Assembly: GCA_910890315.1 (NCBI GenBank)
Contig: CAJVGD010000002.1
Coordinates: forward strand, 1,364,001-1,428,000
Direction: 5' to 3'
Length of the DNA: 64,000 bases
Origin: Serendipita indica DSM 11827
Lineage: Eukaryota > Basidiomycota > Agaricomycetes > Sebacinales > Serendipitaceae
The notes beneath the pieces were generated by a model, which saw nothing but the letters and a program-made list of their open reading frames with translations, did no database searches and had not been told where the DNA came from. Position 1 is the stretch's first letter. Every line of letters starts with the position of its first letter. The translations under genes were made by a program, and so were the position numbers. Positions 1 through 11,969 of this stretch are shown piece after piece.

Positions 1-711
1 GTCGAGATGCCGCTGCCCTCTCCATCTAACCACGTCCATCAGGAATATTGAGCTCATGACCGGAAGCAACTTGAACCAAATACATCTTAGGAGTACGTCC
101 GCTACTGTCCCTCTTGGGGTTTGGTCGTGACCCTGACACCTCTATAGCCGTCGCGACGGTAGATGGCACAGACAGCACCAACCATAGCTTCTCATATCCT
201 TGCTTGAGTGTATGTTTCTCTTCTTTGTCTCTTTCGAATCCTTACTGACAATTCCCCAGGTCACTGTATGTATACCAAAATACTCTTGCGTGTTACAAAC
301 TGACCCCGCGCTTAGCCCAACGGTCCCATCTACTTCTACAAGTTTTCGTCGCCAGACTCGCCCAATATTCTCTTCACCACCCGCTTCACGATCGCTGACG
401 CCCAGAGCAACACCGTTGCCCCGACACAATCAGAAACCGCTGCCGGTGGTGGCCTCGTTCTCTGGGGTGTCGGAGCGCTCGAGGATCCTTCCCAGGGTGA
501 TCAACCTCCCGTTGTTGGTACTTCGGGCGCCAGCTCGGCGACCAGCGCTCCCGCTTCCTCGAACACATCTCGCTCGTCGACCAGGACAGGCACTTCGACC
601 GCTACCTCGACCTCGGCCACCTCGTCGCCAAATGGAGCCGGCCAGGTTCTTCCTATGGGTACCGTCGCGCTTGGCGCGTTTGGCGCTTTGATGGGCAGTC
701 TCTTCCTCTAA
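1..711 (+). CDS. C-terminal part of a secreted, GPI-anchored Ser/Thr-rich protein (Kre9/KNH-like), 5' end outside the window
   Basis: Only the last exon, about 316-711, is solid. It reads a short beta-rich segment (PNGPIYFYKF, then FTTRFTIADA), a long Ser/Thr/Ala-rich stretch, and a hydrophobic tail ending in GALMGSLFL before the TAA. That is the usual layout of fungal Ser/Thr-rich GPI-anchored wall or surface proteins. The FYKF...FTI segment resembles the end of the Kre9/KNH N-terminal domain. Upstream, two introns of about 50 nt (GTATGT...CCAG and GTATGT...TTAG) flank a possible 6-nt exon GTCACT, and coding continues leftwards to about position 100. The start codon and signal peptide would lie before base 1 or in an unresolved exon. 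The role is inferred as cell-surface; no enzymatic motif is visible. Confidence 0.5.
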
Positions 712-1049
712 ACCAGTCACTCTCTTTATCGCATACGGGTTCATGCCAATGTGGAATTTTTTCCAACGTCTTTGCAACGAGATCCTACTCACCGTTTGGT
801 AATCCTCTTGCTTCACGAGGTTTTTTGGTGACGAGTGTGTGGACACTTTGCATTTTGTTTATAAAGACACGAACCGTGTATACGTCTTTAATCTAATCCG
901 TTTGCTCGTCCCCTTAATGGTTTGCTTCAGCTTGGACCTCGCCGCAACCCAACTTTTAGAAGCAACTCGTCAGTCTAGTTAGATTTTGAGCTGTGAAGTA
1001 CGTTCAACGTTTTGTTCACACTGCTGCAAGGCTATAACGTCCCACCAAA

Positions 1050-2867
1050 ATGAACTTTGAAGACATCCAAGAGGCAACAGGCTACGAACAGGGACTTGCT
1101 GCAGAGTACGCGCGACAGGAGAACCAGGCCATCCTAGAAGAACTCGAGCGGAAAAAAAGGGCACGGTCGATTGCGGTCCCTACCGACGATGGACGTGTAC
1201 GGAAAAGGCTACGAGAGCTCGGCGAGCCGATTACGCTCTTTGGAGAACGTGCGGCGGATAGGAGAGCGCGCTTGATCCAGTTGATTAGCAAGAGAGATGA
1301 TTACGAGACTCAAGAGGCGATGGAGGTGGATAGCGAGGACTCGGAAGAGGTACGTTCTTCCACCACAGATGGACGTGTGTTCTGATTTTTTTTTCGGTGG
1401 GGTATAGGCAGAGGAATTCTATACTGTTGGCTCTGAAGAACTCGCGGAAGCTAGGCGACAGATTGCAGAGTATTCGCTTCCACGGTGAGTACTCCTCACA
1501 AAGACGCCGTCGATACTGACTGTTCTAGGGCGAGATTACGCATCCTGCGACAAAAGCAAGAGGCAAAGATACCCCTCACTCGGGTTATCGATATGAGAAG
1601 AGAGTTCTTTAGAGTAGTCAAGGCATGTCTTTTCCCTGCAATAATGATCCGGCGCTCAGACTCTTGCAGACCTTTGCAAATATTGGCTCGCAGATAGGAG
1701 ACGAACGACCTCTTGCGCAGGTTCGCTTCTCTCCAGACGGCAAGCGACTTGCTACCGGGAGTTGGGCGGGCGTTGTCAAGACTTGGAGTATACCTGGGTG
1801 TGATCCCTTGACTACGCATAGAGGTAAGTACGCTCTCAGTTTTTTTGGCCTGTCTCTTATCTGCTCTAGGTCATTCGGACAAGATTGGCGGTGTAGCCTG
1901 GCATCCCAGCGCCACACTCTCCCTATCCCCAGCATCGGCAAATCTTGTGAGTGGAGGTGGAGAGGGAAATGTACATCTCTGGTCGCTGGACAAGTGAGAG
2001 TTTTGCATGCGGCCACCGTAGGAACTAACCCCAATGCAGCGAAATGCCATTAGCAGTCCTTGAAGGCCATAAAGCTCGGGTCGCCCGAGTATGTTTCCAT
2101 CCATCTGGGAACTATGTAATGTCGGCAAGCTTTGATGGTACATGGAGACTTTGGGATGTCAACACTACCAAGGAGCTACTCTCGCAGCCAGGTCATTCCA
2201 AAGAAGTATTTGCAATTGCATGCCAAGTCGATGGGTCGCTCGTCGCCTCTGCGTAAGTATCATCCATCTCTATTCTCCTCGTTTTAACCTTCATTCAGTG
2301 GATTGGATGCATTTGGGCGCATCTGGGATCTTCGAACAGGTAGAACAGCCATGATACTCAATGGCCACGTCCAACCAATCTATGCCCTTGATTTCTCGCC
2401 AAACGGGTACGTGTCATCTGCCTGTATTCTTTATCTCATAGCCGCCTAGGTTCCAAGTGGCTACTGGTGGCGCAGACGATACGATTCGCATCTGGGATAT
2501 CCGCGCCCTGAAAGCGGTGACGACCATTCCGGCACATCGATCGACCATCTCAGATATTCGCTTCTTCCACTCCTCTAGCCCATTGGTGTCGCTAAACACC
2601 GCGAACGACAACACAATGGACATGGACGGTAGTGCATCCGACGATCAAGTGTATGAAAAATACCGCTCTGGCCTCTTCTTTGCAAGCTCGGGCTATGATG
2701 GCCAAGTCAAGATCTGGAGCTCAGACGACTGGCAACTCGTCAAGTCGATGAAGCTTGATGTAAACATGGTCATGTCCGTCGATATTACGGGCGATGGTCA
2801 ACTGATTGCAACGGGAGATCATGGTCGAAACTTTCAATTGTATGCTGCAGAGGGATACAGTGTTTGA
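1050..2867 (+). CDS. PRP4: U4/U6 snRNP component PRP4 (WD40 splicing factor)
   Basis: Nuclear scaffold of the U4/U6 and U4/U6.U5 snRNPs, acting in pre-mRNA splicing. The N-terminus carries the splicing-factor motif region ([16 protein letters not shown], residues about 50-70). Seven WD40 repeats follow, with clear GH...WD or GH...WS units such as [19 protein letters not shown] and [16 protein letters not shown]. The C-terminus is near [18 protein letters not shown] infer seven short introns: 1350-1407, 1485-1528, 1623-1669, 1824-1869, 1994-2039, 2253-2298 and 2407-2449. The third begins GCATGT, so it is a GC-AG intron. Removing it restores [21 protein letters not shown], which matches the spacing known in PRP4 homologues. 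Without it the frame is broken. The gene is convergent with the MBP1-like gene, leaving 133 nt between stop codons. Confidence 0.93.
1623..1669 (+). other. PRP4: GC-AG intron in PRP4
   Basis: A 47-nt intron starting GCATGT and ending CTTGCAG. The exon before it ends RVVK and the exon after it starts [14 protein letters not shown]. No GT donor nearby gives this in-frame join. Confidence 0.8.
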
Positions 2868-3000
2868 GGATGTGCAAGACACGTAAATAAAGGCTGGATA
2901 ATCAATGTCGTAGAACCCGAATGAGAGAAATATATACGTCTCGGCCAATGGAGAGTCCAAGGCGGGATACATTGTCTCGTCATGCAACGCCAATCTTTGT

Positions 3001-5632
3001 CTAAGAGCATATCAAAAGGAGAGCATGATCAAATCTGCGACGTACTTTGTCCATAAAATCCGCGAGTCGAGATTGACCAGGATCTTGCGGTTCGCTTGCA
3101 AACGATTCGAGTAATGCTTCAAGGTTCTGTCAAAATATTAGGTGTGAAACGCAAAAGAGAGCGTGGATATAGACCTCGTCGATTTCATCCGCGGAAATGC
3201 CCGTACATAGAGCGATGACCTTTCGGTACTGTAGTTCCTTTTCGAGTCCACCTTCCTTGGCGGAAGCTTGTCGTTGCTGCAGGATAGAGTTTATACGCTC
3301 GTGCCATAGCTTCATTCTTCGCAGGAGAATTAACGAGTCGAGGTCATTTGCACTTGCGAGCGCTTGGCTGACACTCTTCTCCATGGATGATAATTGAGGA
3401 CTTTCTATCGGAGGCACTGGTCTTGGTTTGAATGGAGATGCGGTCATGACCTCGTCCGCGCCTAATCGACCACGCCAGTCAAAACTACCAGGGTTATCAC
3501 GAAGTAAGGTGAGTTTGGAAATCCTCTGCGCGACGCCATCGACTTCCTGAGAGTCTGATCGAAGTTTCTCAAGCTCTTTACGCTTCTCGGCTAACAGCTT
3601 GGTCGTCGACTTGAGGTTGTCCTGTACAAGTTCGTAATCCACACGTTTGGCTGCCTTTTCTGAGGCAAGATCCTCTGTCATTGTGCTTATAAGCTGGCTC
3701 ATATCTATAAATTTGGTCAAAGAAGGTCGTTACTGTGACGCTGGAATCACCTTTGAGCACTTCTTCGCTGGATCGGAAAGGAGTCGACGCAAAACCAGGA
3801 TCAGGACGAGCGGATTCGACGAGATCGTCTTCTATGTTCTGTTAAAACATGAGCAAGTGTCCAAACTTGATGAGGTCTCGTACCTCTCCGAGGAGTCCAT
3901 AGTCAGTGGGCCTCAGCCCAAAGCGATTCGGTATGTTCGACCGCGCGCCGAATGCGAGGAGAGTCTTGACAAATGGCTTGGCGCCGAGTCTCGCTGCGAT
4001 ATTCAGACTGGTGTCCCCATTTTCGTCTGGCAGGTCCACAATTGTGTTGAATAGACCGCCTTCATGTTTGCCTACCCACATAAGTATAGTCTCCAAGTAG
4101 TAATTGGCTTCCGCAACGCGCAAAAGTGCCCCAGACACGAACGCGAGATGATGGAGAACAGTCTTTTTAAGGTCATCGATCGTTCGAAGGCTTTGTCGTA
4201 ATAACTTGAGAAGATCCTCAAATGTTTGTGCTTGATAGTGATGGTTGGTGAGCACCGCTCGCATCAATGCAGTCTCACCGCGGTTGTTGCCACGATGCAC
4301 GTCTGCGCCTCGTAAAACGAGGGCTTCGATAACTGATATCTTCCCAAGAGCGGCGGCGATGTGCAGCGAAGTATGGCCTTTGTCATCCACCACGGCATCT
4401 AGATCGGCGCCAGCGAGCATAGGATCATCTGGTGACTCTAACAAGAGCCGTACTACCGCTTCTGCGTCATCTTTCCGTATAGAAGCATAGAGTTGCGCTC
4501 GCTTAGTGCTTCTTTGGACTGCGGCTCGTGTTTGGATCCGATTCATAGAAGAACTAGTGCTTGGGCGAGGGAGTAGTTCGTCCTCGGCCGGAGTAAAGGT
4601 CTCTGGAAGCGAATTGATGATTGGATAACTTTTCGACAAGGCTTTTGGGTCGATTGTTGTGATCGGATTTGCCGCAGGAACAAGTGAATCGACATTCATT
4701 TCAAAACCGTTGAGACGCTCGCCTTCCTTTCTTGGTTTCTTAGAGGGTGGTGCATCAACGCCGCTTTGAGAGGCAGAGGAGCTACCACCTTCTCCACTGA
4801 CCATGGTCACGTCGGTGTCCTGTGATGGACCAGCATCGTTATCGGCATCCTCTCGCGATCTTTTGAGAGATGAAGAGCTATTCGTCGCTTGAGTGGATGA
4901 GGTACGTGAACCAGAAGCAGTCAAGTTCATCGCGGGTGCCGGGCCAGGAGGCATGAATGGATGCGGTATCGGCGGGTAGAGGTGAGGCATTCGAGGCTGC
5001 CCATTCGTACCAGGAGGAATTTGCTGATATGGAGGATACAAGTGAGGCCCCGGCGGAAACATGGGCGGACGTCCAACCATGTTGGGTGGCATATAGTGTA
5101 TCATGTACGGCGGCGGGGGACGCATATGTGTCGGAAAATGCATCGCCGGTATTGCACCAGGTCCCCTCGGTGGCCCACCAAAATGAGGCATGGCGCCCAT
5201 CATAGCAGGGTTCGGGACATGGTCGAAGAGCGGAGCAAGCAAGGCGGACACCCCATACTGTGCAGCAACGTCACGTCCACGATCAAGAGGAATCCTATAA
5301 GATGATTAAGCGCATATCTAATCGCGGAGCACTCGGACTTACCAGGTTCCTTGGTATTTGCCGTACCCACCCTGAACAATCTCGTGCTTGCCAGGCAGAA
5401 TCTCCTTCTCAAGAATCTTCGTACGTCTGCCTTTGTCGATTCCTGCCACTTTCAATATCTGGGTCGCGTTTACATACGAGTCGGCGCGGCGGCGCATGAC
5501 GGCTATGCCTCTGATCATGCATTCATAGACCTAGAAGGAATGAGTTCATCCATCCAATACCAAGAAATTATAACCCACTCCTACTCCACTGTATACAGCT
5601 GGATAGACTCGAGGCTGCTGATTGAGGTTCAT
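3001..5632 (-). CDS. MBP1: MBP1/RES2-type cell-cycle transcription factor (KilA-N/APSES DNA-binding domain plus ankyrin repeats)
   Basis: DNA-binding subunit of an MBF/DSC1-like complex that controls G1/S genes. Roughly 790 residues. The start is at 5632 ([18 protein letters not shown]). A KilA-N/APSES domain follows ([20 protein letters not shown], then [20 protein letters not shown] and [18 protein letters not shown]). Then come a Pro/Met-rich linker, a Ser-rich acidic patch, a KKPRKE basic patch, and ankyrin repeats ([39 protein letters not shown]). The protein ends in a long coiled coil and a Leu-rich tail ([13 protein letters not shown]). About six introns of 45-55 nt are inferred. All the MBP1 hallmarks are present in order. 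Two candidate subunits of such complexes (MBP1, SWI6) share ankyrins, but the DNA-binding domain fits MBP1 rather than SWI6. Confidence 0.92.
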
Positions 5633-6411
5633 CCTGCGAAACAGTAACTCGCAAGTTGGCGCTCTGGATTCACGCTCTCCAGAGGCCGGGCACGATTAAC
5701 GACGCGTTCAGGAGTTTGTACAATTGCTTGTGCTGTGCTGTATTGGAGAATGACGGCCTAATGAGCGCGTTTTCAACACTTCTCTGGCGACGTACCCGTC
5801 GCTGGCCTCTCGACGGGCTAAAAGAAGATGATTTGGGAGCGCGAATAGGAAATAGAGGCAGAAGAGGTGTCGCTGAGGGTCAGAAATCGCCGCTGAAAAT
5901 TCGATGAGACGTGGTCCGAGTTCAAGTATGGCTTGCGTAGCTGTTCTAGTTCCGAGCAACAATAGACTTGAAAGAATCCATGAATTCAACCATCTCGGCA
6001 GTAAACTCTTACAAGCAAAAGATTTGAAACTGAAATTCCACGCGAGTCTGCGCACCACCAAATAGAAGTGTACAGCAAAAGATGACAGACTTGTCTCACA
6101 CCCGTGTTAGGTAAATTCTATTTACGCGTCATGTCAGCTAGTTTGATGGTCAAACCCTTGTTCATACGATGGATGTCGAGCTCGGCGTTCATTCAAGAAG
6201 TTTACGCGTCTTTTCAACGTCTCTGAAGTTATATTCCCCTTTGGATACCTGGGAGCTCGATTTGAAGCCGCGAGGCGATCCAGTATGTCTAGATAAGCTT
6301 CCTTTCATAAACCCACAACTGGAAGTATTAGCCGACACTATGTTTATTCTGAAGCCTTGACCTATCCAAGTTGCTTAAGCACTACGCTTATCTTGGACCT
6401 CTCCGCATGTC
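5633..6411. other. Divergent intergenic region between MBP1-like gene and YVC1-like gene
   Basis: About 780 nt that should hold both promoters. An open frame on the minus strand (5708-6061) has no recognisable protein features and is treated as chance. No clear TATA element or repeat was noticed. Confidence 0.5.
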
Positions 6412-9400
6412 ATGCCGGCCGACCGGGAGCACGAGATCCAGCCATTATTGGATCAGGAAAGTGCCTTGACTGTGTACGATATTATACACCAGATAAGACA
6501 GGTATGCTCAACCTAGCGGCGCAGTGCGGACGGCTAACACGCCTCTTTGTGTCTCGCAGGACGTGATTGTGCGTTATTATGGCCTCTAGGCTGATGATAA
6601 GATGCTAAAATTAGCTTGAAATTGTAGACGTACATTGGTAAGACGCGATAAACACTACCGAGAAACGTTCTTATGACGTTCAAGACACTCCCCTCACTTA
6701 CGCCGATGTGAGTAGCATGGCTCACTGTTCATGACAATAACTTTTGCATACTTACTCATTATGCTCTAGCTTACTGGGCCCGAACTCACCTACGCCTTCG
6801 TAAAGTTCGCGTTGGCCTCGAGTCTGAAAAGAGCGAGACTAAATTGCCTCGCAGACCGCTACAAGAGAAATATGCAAAACTCGAGAACAAGGCTATCATC
6901 TTTTGCTTTCTGGTAAACCGTGTCCATTTCATTCGCGACCCAAACTTCACGACAGCGACCCTCAACCGCTCAAGAGGTCTGCTATGTGAACTCTTAGCGA
7001 TGCGAGTCATTCGCCAGTGGAGTAATCTCATTGAATTAGCCCACGTCTTGATCACCAGTTGGCCGGTCTTCGAGGGGTGCTCAGACGAGATCTTGAGCAA
7101 AGGACGGGAGCTACAGGATAATTTCGACCCGCGGGAAAAGGTTGGAAATGCGATGGAGATGGCCATTCTCTCCGATGCCAAGCTCTTTGTCAAGTCGGCC
7201 CCATGCCAAAAAGTCATTGACGCCATTTGGAGCGGAAAAATTGTCTATACAGCTCAAAGCTCATATTCTCTCATACGAGATCACTACAAGCAAGCTCCAA
7301 TTCACTATTATGATCCGGTGAGCGTATAAATTCAAACCGTTGGCTTGTTCAGATATCTCATACTTTTGCCATAGCACCACGCGCCTATGTTAGATCATTA
7401 CAGGTATGTTATATCGTTCTATCTATATCTTTTATTCATCTACCGTAGACTTAAAGTCCCAGCTATTCGTTCGATCCTTGAATATGGGAAGTGAGTGGTC
7501 TATACCTACCTACATCTCAGTCACTGTCACTGACTGGATCAGTTTCCTAATACTCTTCGTACTCTTCGTTGTCACGCTGGAATATTATGACCCGGAGAGA
7601 ATCAACCTGGCGGAGAGCATATTCATGGTCTACGCTTCTGGCTTTTGCTTGGAAAAGTTGGCTGCTATGCAAGAACATGGGCTCAGGGGTATGTCGTCGG
7701 CCACATATTCGTCTCCATATCTGACTGTCATGTGAAGTATACATACATGGAACATGGGTAAGTAATGTACGCCGCAGGATTTCAGCTACTAACCGCCTAT
7801 CTACAGAATGGATTTGATGTTGCATTCAGTACGTGATCCACTGATTATTCTAGCATCACCTTATTCCGTCAGTCTTCATTTTTCTTCCTTATATTATCCT
7901 TCGGCTCTTCGGAGTCACAGAGAACGGTATATCCTCACGCTATGTAACACTATGCCTTCTTACACCGATGCAGAACGTTGGGCAAGACTTGCCGGAATGG
8001 ACTGTCTAGCATTGGCCGCGTGCCTTCTGTTCCCTCGGTATGATCTATGGTCCGTGAGGCTCATTGGTTGACTCCAAATACAGCCTTGCGTTTGTCACAT
8101 TATCTAACAACCTGATGGTACTCGCTTTCCGCGCAATGTTCTGGGAATTCGCGATTCTTATGGCTATTGCGGTATTCTGCTTCGCTGGGTTTTTATATTC
8201 CCTCTGGACGTAAGCAGGTATACTATATCAGTTGAGTGGTTTAATAATCTTTTAACAGGTTGTCGCGAGGTACATTCGAGTAAGTCGTCATTGGCGTACC
8301 AGACTATATGCTTAGCATTTCCAGCTATTCAAGTAGTGAGATAACATGGTGGCTGCTTGATCTTTACTTTGGCTTGGATGCTACGGGGTTTTCCCGTGCA
8401 TGTATGTCTGATGTTCGTGGGGCCTTGCTACTTTCTGAATTTCTACAGCGACGTTCCACCCGATCTTTGGTCCAGCGTTGATGGTTACCTTTGCTTGCTT
8501 GAGCAATACACTCCTGCTCACTGGTTCGTGAATTTATACTTTTGTGACCATGGTTGATCTATGATACAGTGTTGGTTTCTGTCAGTTGCTTCGCAGCGCA
8601 CAAGGCTTGTCTCACGATTTTAGATTCTCTCTCACACCTTTTCAACAATCAGCTCCGACGCCGAAGCAGAGGTCTGTTATCGGAAATTAGGTTGACTTGG
8701 CTGACATGGCCTCGAGGCAAAATTCCGTCGAGCCGTAGCAACAATCGAGGGGTTTGCTCATTCTCTTTTATCCGATGCTACATGCTGACCATGTCGCTCA
8801 GTGTTAAAGCTGATGCATTATTTTCTTACCTGCCTCCGATGAATCTGCTTGCATTCGCTGTTATGTTTCCCGCTAGTTACATTCTCAGTCCACGCTGGTT
8901 CCACAAGGTGCGTCAAGTCGTGGCACTCGTTATTAGCTGCTGACATTGCATAGGTCAATGTCTTCATGATAAGGTGAGATTTTTACCCAGACATAGACTT
9001 TTCTTATCATCTACAGGGTTTGCGCCGCCCCTGTATTAATTGGTGTGGCGTTCTACGAGCGACACACTATCCATTTACCCGGAATCACCATCTACGAACG
9101 GGTTTCTCATGTTGCAGAAAGAGTTTTTGATAGTCTTCCGAGAAGGCTTAAACGAATGAGTGAGGAGAGTCAAACCACGCACGTATCATACTAATTCGCT
9201 CAGCCTTCTTCGAAGGACTCGCTGGAAACGGTGCTGACATTGATACGGTGTTCATGATCGAAGAAGAAATTAATCATGACTCCCTGGATGCGATCGACAT
9301 TGACGAGGATGAAGCCACACAACCTCAGCAACGGCCGTCAATAACCTCCGATTCTCTCACAACCCCTTCCCGACAGAGGCGAAAGTCAAATACCAGTCAC

Positions 9401-9949
9401 GTGGGACCAGCTTCCTCTGGTCAAGCAATTACCTTCCGAAGCAATGCGTCGGATGCTTCTGTGGATCAGTCTCGCCATGCAAAGCGGCGTTCTGGTATCT
9501 TTGGGACAATAGATGCTACAACCCCGGGCCCACAGCCAAGCCCATTGGCCCAACTTTACCAGCCTATCGTCCCAACTGAAGAAGACACAACGGATGAAGG
9601 AATGTCGTTGCCTCCGGGAGCGGGCTTACCTCCCAGAAGGCGATTGGCGTCTATGACGAGGCCGAGGCGGCCTTCTATCGAGCCTTTCCAGCACGCTCCG
9701 AGCATCTCACCCCCAGTACATAGTCACCCTGCTCGGCCGTTTGGCCCCCCGCCAGCTGAGCATATGCTGTTGCCTATCCCGCCATCAACCTTGCCGGAGC
9801 AGGCGGAAGAAGAATTGCGCAGTCCGTCTGTTGTGAGATCACCTGGAGAACTGTCGGAGATAAACAGAAGGATTATTGAGATGGAAAGGAGGCAAGAACG
9901 CATTGAGAATCTTCTCATTTCTCTCGTCTCAGAAGTTAAAAGGAAGTAA
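6412..9949 (+). CDS. YVC1: YVC1-type vacuolar TRP cation channel
   Basis: Calcium-permeable channel of the fungal vacuole (TRPY family). The start is MPADREHEIQPLLDQES at 6412. The cytosolic N-terminus contains PLQEKYAKLENKAIIFCFLV and NRVHF. Several hydrophobic segments follow, including LILFVLFVVTLEYYDPER, FIFLPYIILRLFG, FAILMAIAVFCFAGFLYSLW, the pore region near YFGLDATGFSRA...FHPIFGPALM, and LTVLVSILSHTF. The C-terminus is acidic and Ser/Pro-rich and ends in a short coiled coil (INRRIIEMERRQERIENLL). About 22 introns are inferred, which is exceptional for this window. Exons 2 and 3 appear to be only 9 nt (6560-6568) and 10 nt (6628-6637). They encode DVI and TYI and are needed to rebuild the conserved DVITYIDTPLTYADLTGPEL. 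Several exact exon edges remain uncertain. Divergent from the MBP1-like gene. Confidence 0.88.
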
Positions 9950-10031
9950 TGTAGACGAAATACGAGCTCTCTTGACTTCTTCGGGGAATGACTCGTCGCG
10001 ACCTTGGACCTGACTTCAATCTGCTATCTAA

Positions 10032-11441
10032 ATGGACCCGCTTGATCGGACGATTCTCTCGGTGCAGTCACATGTAACTCATGGTTCGTCTCTCCATCTG
10101 AAGAGAGGGGCTTGTGCACTGAGCGAACGTAGGCTACGTGGTTTGTCGTGATCAGCTGCGTTAGAACCATGACTCATAAAAGATTTAGGGGGGAAGAGCT
10201 GCAACCTTCCCCCTACAGCTACTTGGATGGGATGTGGATGTCTTGAATACTGTAAAGTGAGTACGAACCCTCCAAAAATCCTCTAGGCTCTGAGCAAACT
10301 TAGTTTCTCAAATCATTCCGGTGCCTACCTTTATACGCAATACTCTGATCGGCTATTAATTGCATAAAGGATATCGGCGGCGCCCAGGCGAGGGTGCGAG
10401 GACCACTGGCAAAGAGCTTGATGCAATCGTCCATGGATTAGAGATGAACGACTTGCTGCATCCAGCCCGACTCTTGACTGGTATGTCTGTATCGGGTGCC
10501 AGTGGGTATCTATTCACGACCATAGGCTACATTCCCAATGCGGATTGCCTTTCTGCGGTGGTACGCCTGGTCGAGAAGCTCAGAACCAGGAATCCCAAGC
10601 TTATTTACCTACTAGACCGTATGTAACTCTCCTGTCTTCTTATTTGTGCTGACGATCATTAGCGGTCCTTGGCGATAATAATCGGCTTTATGTCTCGCCA
10701 GATGTCGTTCCGTTGTACCGGAATCTACTTTGTACGGCGACAATCATCACGCCCAACTGGTTCGAAGTCGAGTGAGCATACTTGTTCTCTCAATGCTCAC
10801 CAAAGACCTGATATTGCCCAAGGACACTGGTCGGCTTTCCCTTGAGCTCCATGGAGGCACTTCGCAATGCACTACACACACTCCACGGGCAATATGGGGT
10901 GCCACACGTGGTCATCTCTTCCATCCCAATAACCGCGGAACGAGCAGCGTGGCTGCCAGATTCCGGAGACTATTTGGATCCACCTGAAAACGATCTTCGG
11001 TACGCCAGCGAGGACCTGCTCTGTGTGGCTTCCATTGTCAGCGATGGACACTCTACTTCTACAGTTTACACTGCTCGGATTCGTCAAGTCGCTGGCTATC
11101 TTTCAGGCGTTGGAGACCTGTTCTCTGCATTGGTCCTCGGTTACTACGACCCGCACACTTCACAAACAGCACTATGTGATGCCGTGGTAAAGGCGATACG
11201 AACTACACATGCGCTTGTGAGACGGACCATGCAAACGTCGAAACGAGCATCCGGGGCAGACGTAGATGGTTACACTGACGAGGAGCTGGACTCGAAAGAT
11301 GAAGACCGACGAGCGAGGCGCATGAAGGCTCGAGAGTTGCGGATTATTGGCAATAATGAGCTGATCCTCTCGGCGGGGGGATCACAGCGGCAATTCGGGC
11401 CAGAGATGCAACACTGGGAAGCATTCTGGGTGAACGGTTAG
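10032..11441 (+). CDS. Pyridoxal kinase (PfkB/ribokinase superfamily)
   Basis: Phosphorylates pyridoxal, pyridoxine and pyridoxamine with ATP in the vitamin B6 salvage pathway (yeast BUD16/BUD17 family; human PDXK). The start is MDPLDRTILSVQSHVTHG. Family segments then follow in order: GYVGGRAATFPLQLLGWDVD, NFSNHSG, LLTGYIPNADCLSAV, IYLLDPVLGDNNRLYV, TIITPNWFEVE, VPHVVISSIPI, and the catalytic-loop equivalent SGVGDLFSALVLGYYD. About seven introns are inferred, including 10084-10132, 10141-10188 and 10772-10822. The exon between the first two is only 8 nt (GCTACGTG). The C-terminus carries a charged DEELDSKDEDRRARR insertion and ends QHWEAFWVNG. Confidence 0.92.
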
Positions 11442-11449
11442 AGCACGAT

Positions 11450-11761
11450 TCACATGTAGATATCATCGCTTCTTATTGCTTCCCTTTCTACGCTGTCTCT
11501 GCTGGCTGCCGGTAGAGCGCTGTGTACCTTGGACTCTACGACGTCCTGCGTCAAACTCGTCGCTCCAATTTGCATTCTGAAAACATTATTTAGCGATTGT
11601 CTGTTGGATCTATCGACCCTTGTATTGGCAATCTCTGGTACCGGTGTCTCGCCACCATCCAATTGCAAAGCGGTCAGTACGTCCAGCCATCTGTCACCAA
11701 ATTTATGGTGTAGATCAATGCTGATATCGAGTAGAGGTAGTTTCAGGTCGTTTAAGGCCAT
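11450..11761 (-). CDS. Small hypothetical protein (103 aa)
   Basis: An uninterrupted frame starting with ATGGCC and reading LKLPLLDISIDLHHKFGDRW, then RMQIGATSLTQDVVESKV, ending REAIRSDDIYM. The composition is balanced and protein-like, with no low complexity. The frame sits tail-to-tail with pyridoxal kinase (8 nt between stops) and upstream of the heat-shock-type factor. I recognise no family. It may be a genuine small gene or a long chance frame in the leader of the next gene. No function is proposed. Confidence 0.4.
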   Translation of the reverse strand: MALNDLKLPLLDISIDLHHKFGDRWLDVLTALQLDGGETPVPEIANTRVDRSNRQSLNNVFRMQIGATSLTQDVVESKVHSALPAASRDSVEREAIRSDDIYM

Positions 11762-11969
11762 CCTGCCTCTCAGAGCTTGGTTTTACGTCTAGCCGAGTGT
11801 CGGCAGTGCTCTCCCCAGCCTACCAAATTTCCAACTACACAATTTATCCATTTCAAGATACTCTCAAGTGCCGGATCCAATTGTCTGATCTCTCGACCTC
11901 GTCTCTGCCACCCCGCCGTTCTCTTGCTGTTCGTTTCGAACCTCCTGGGCCTCCAATAAGCGACCAGAA

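Noticed and set aside
1600-1700. Apparent frameshift in PRP4
   Set aside because: A GC-AG intron restores the exact family spacing, so no mutation is needed.
5708-6061. Minus-strand open frame of 117 codons
   Set aside because: No family resemblance. It lies in the divergent promoter region and is hydrophobic and irregular; most likely chance.
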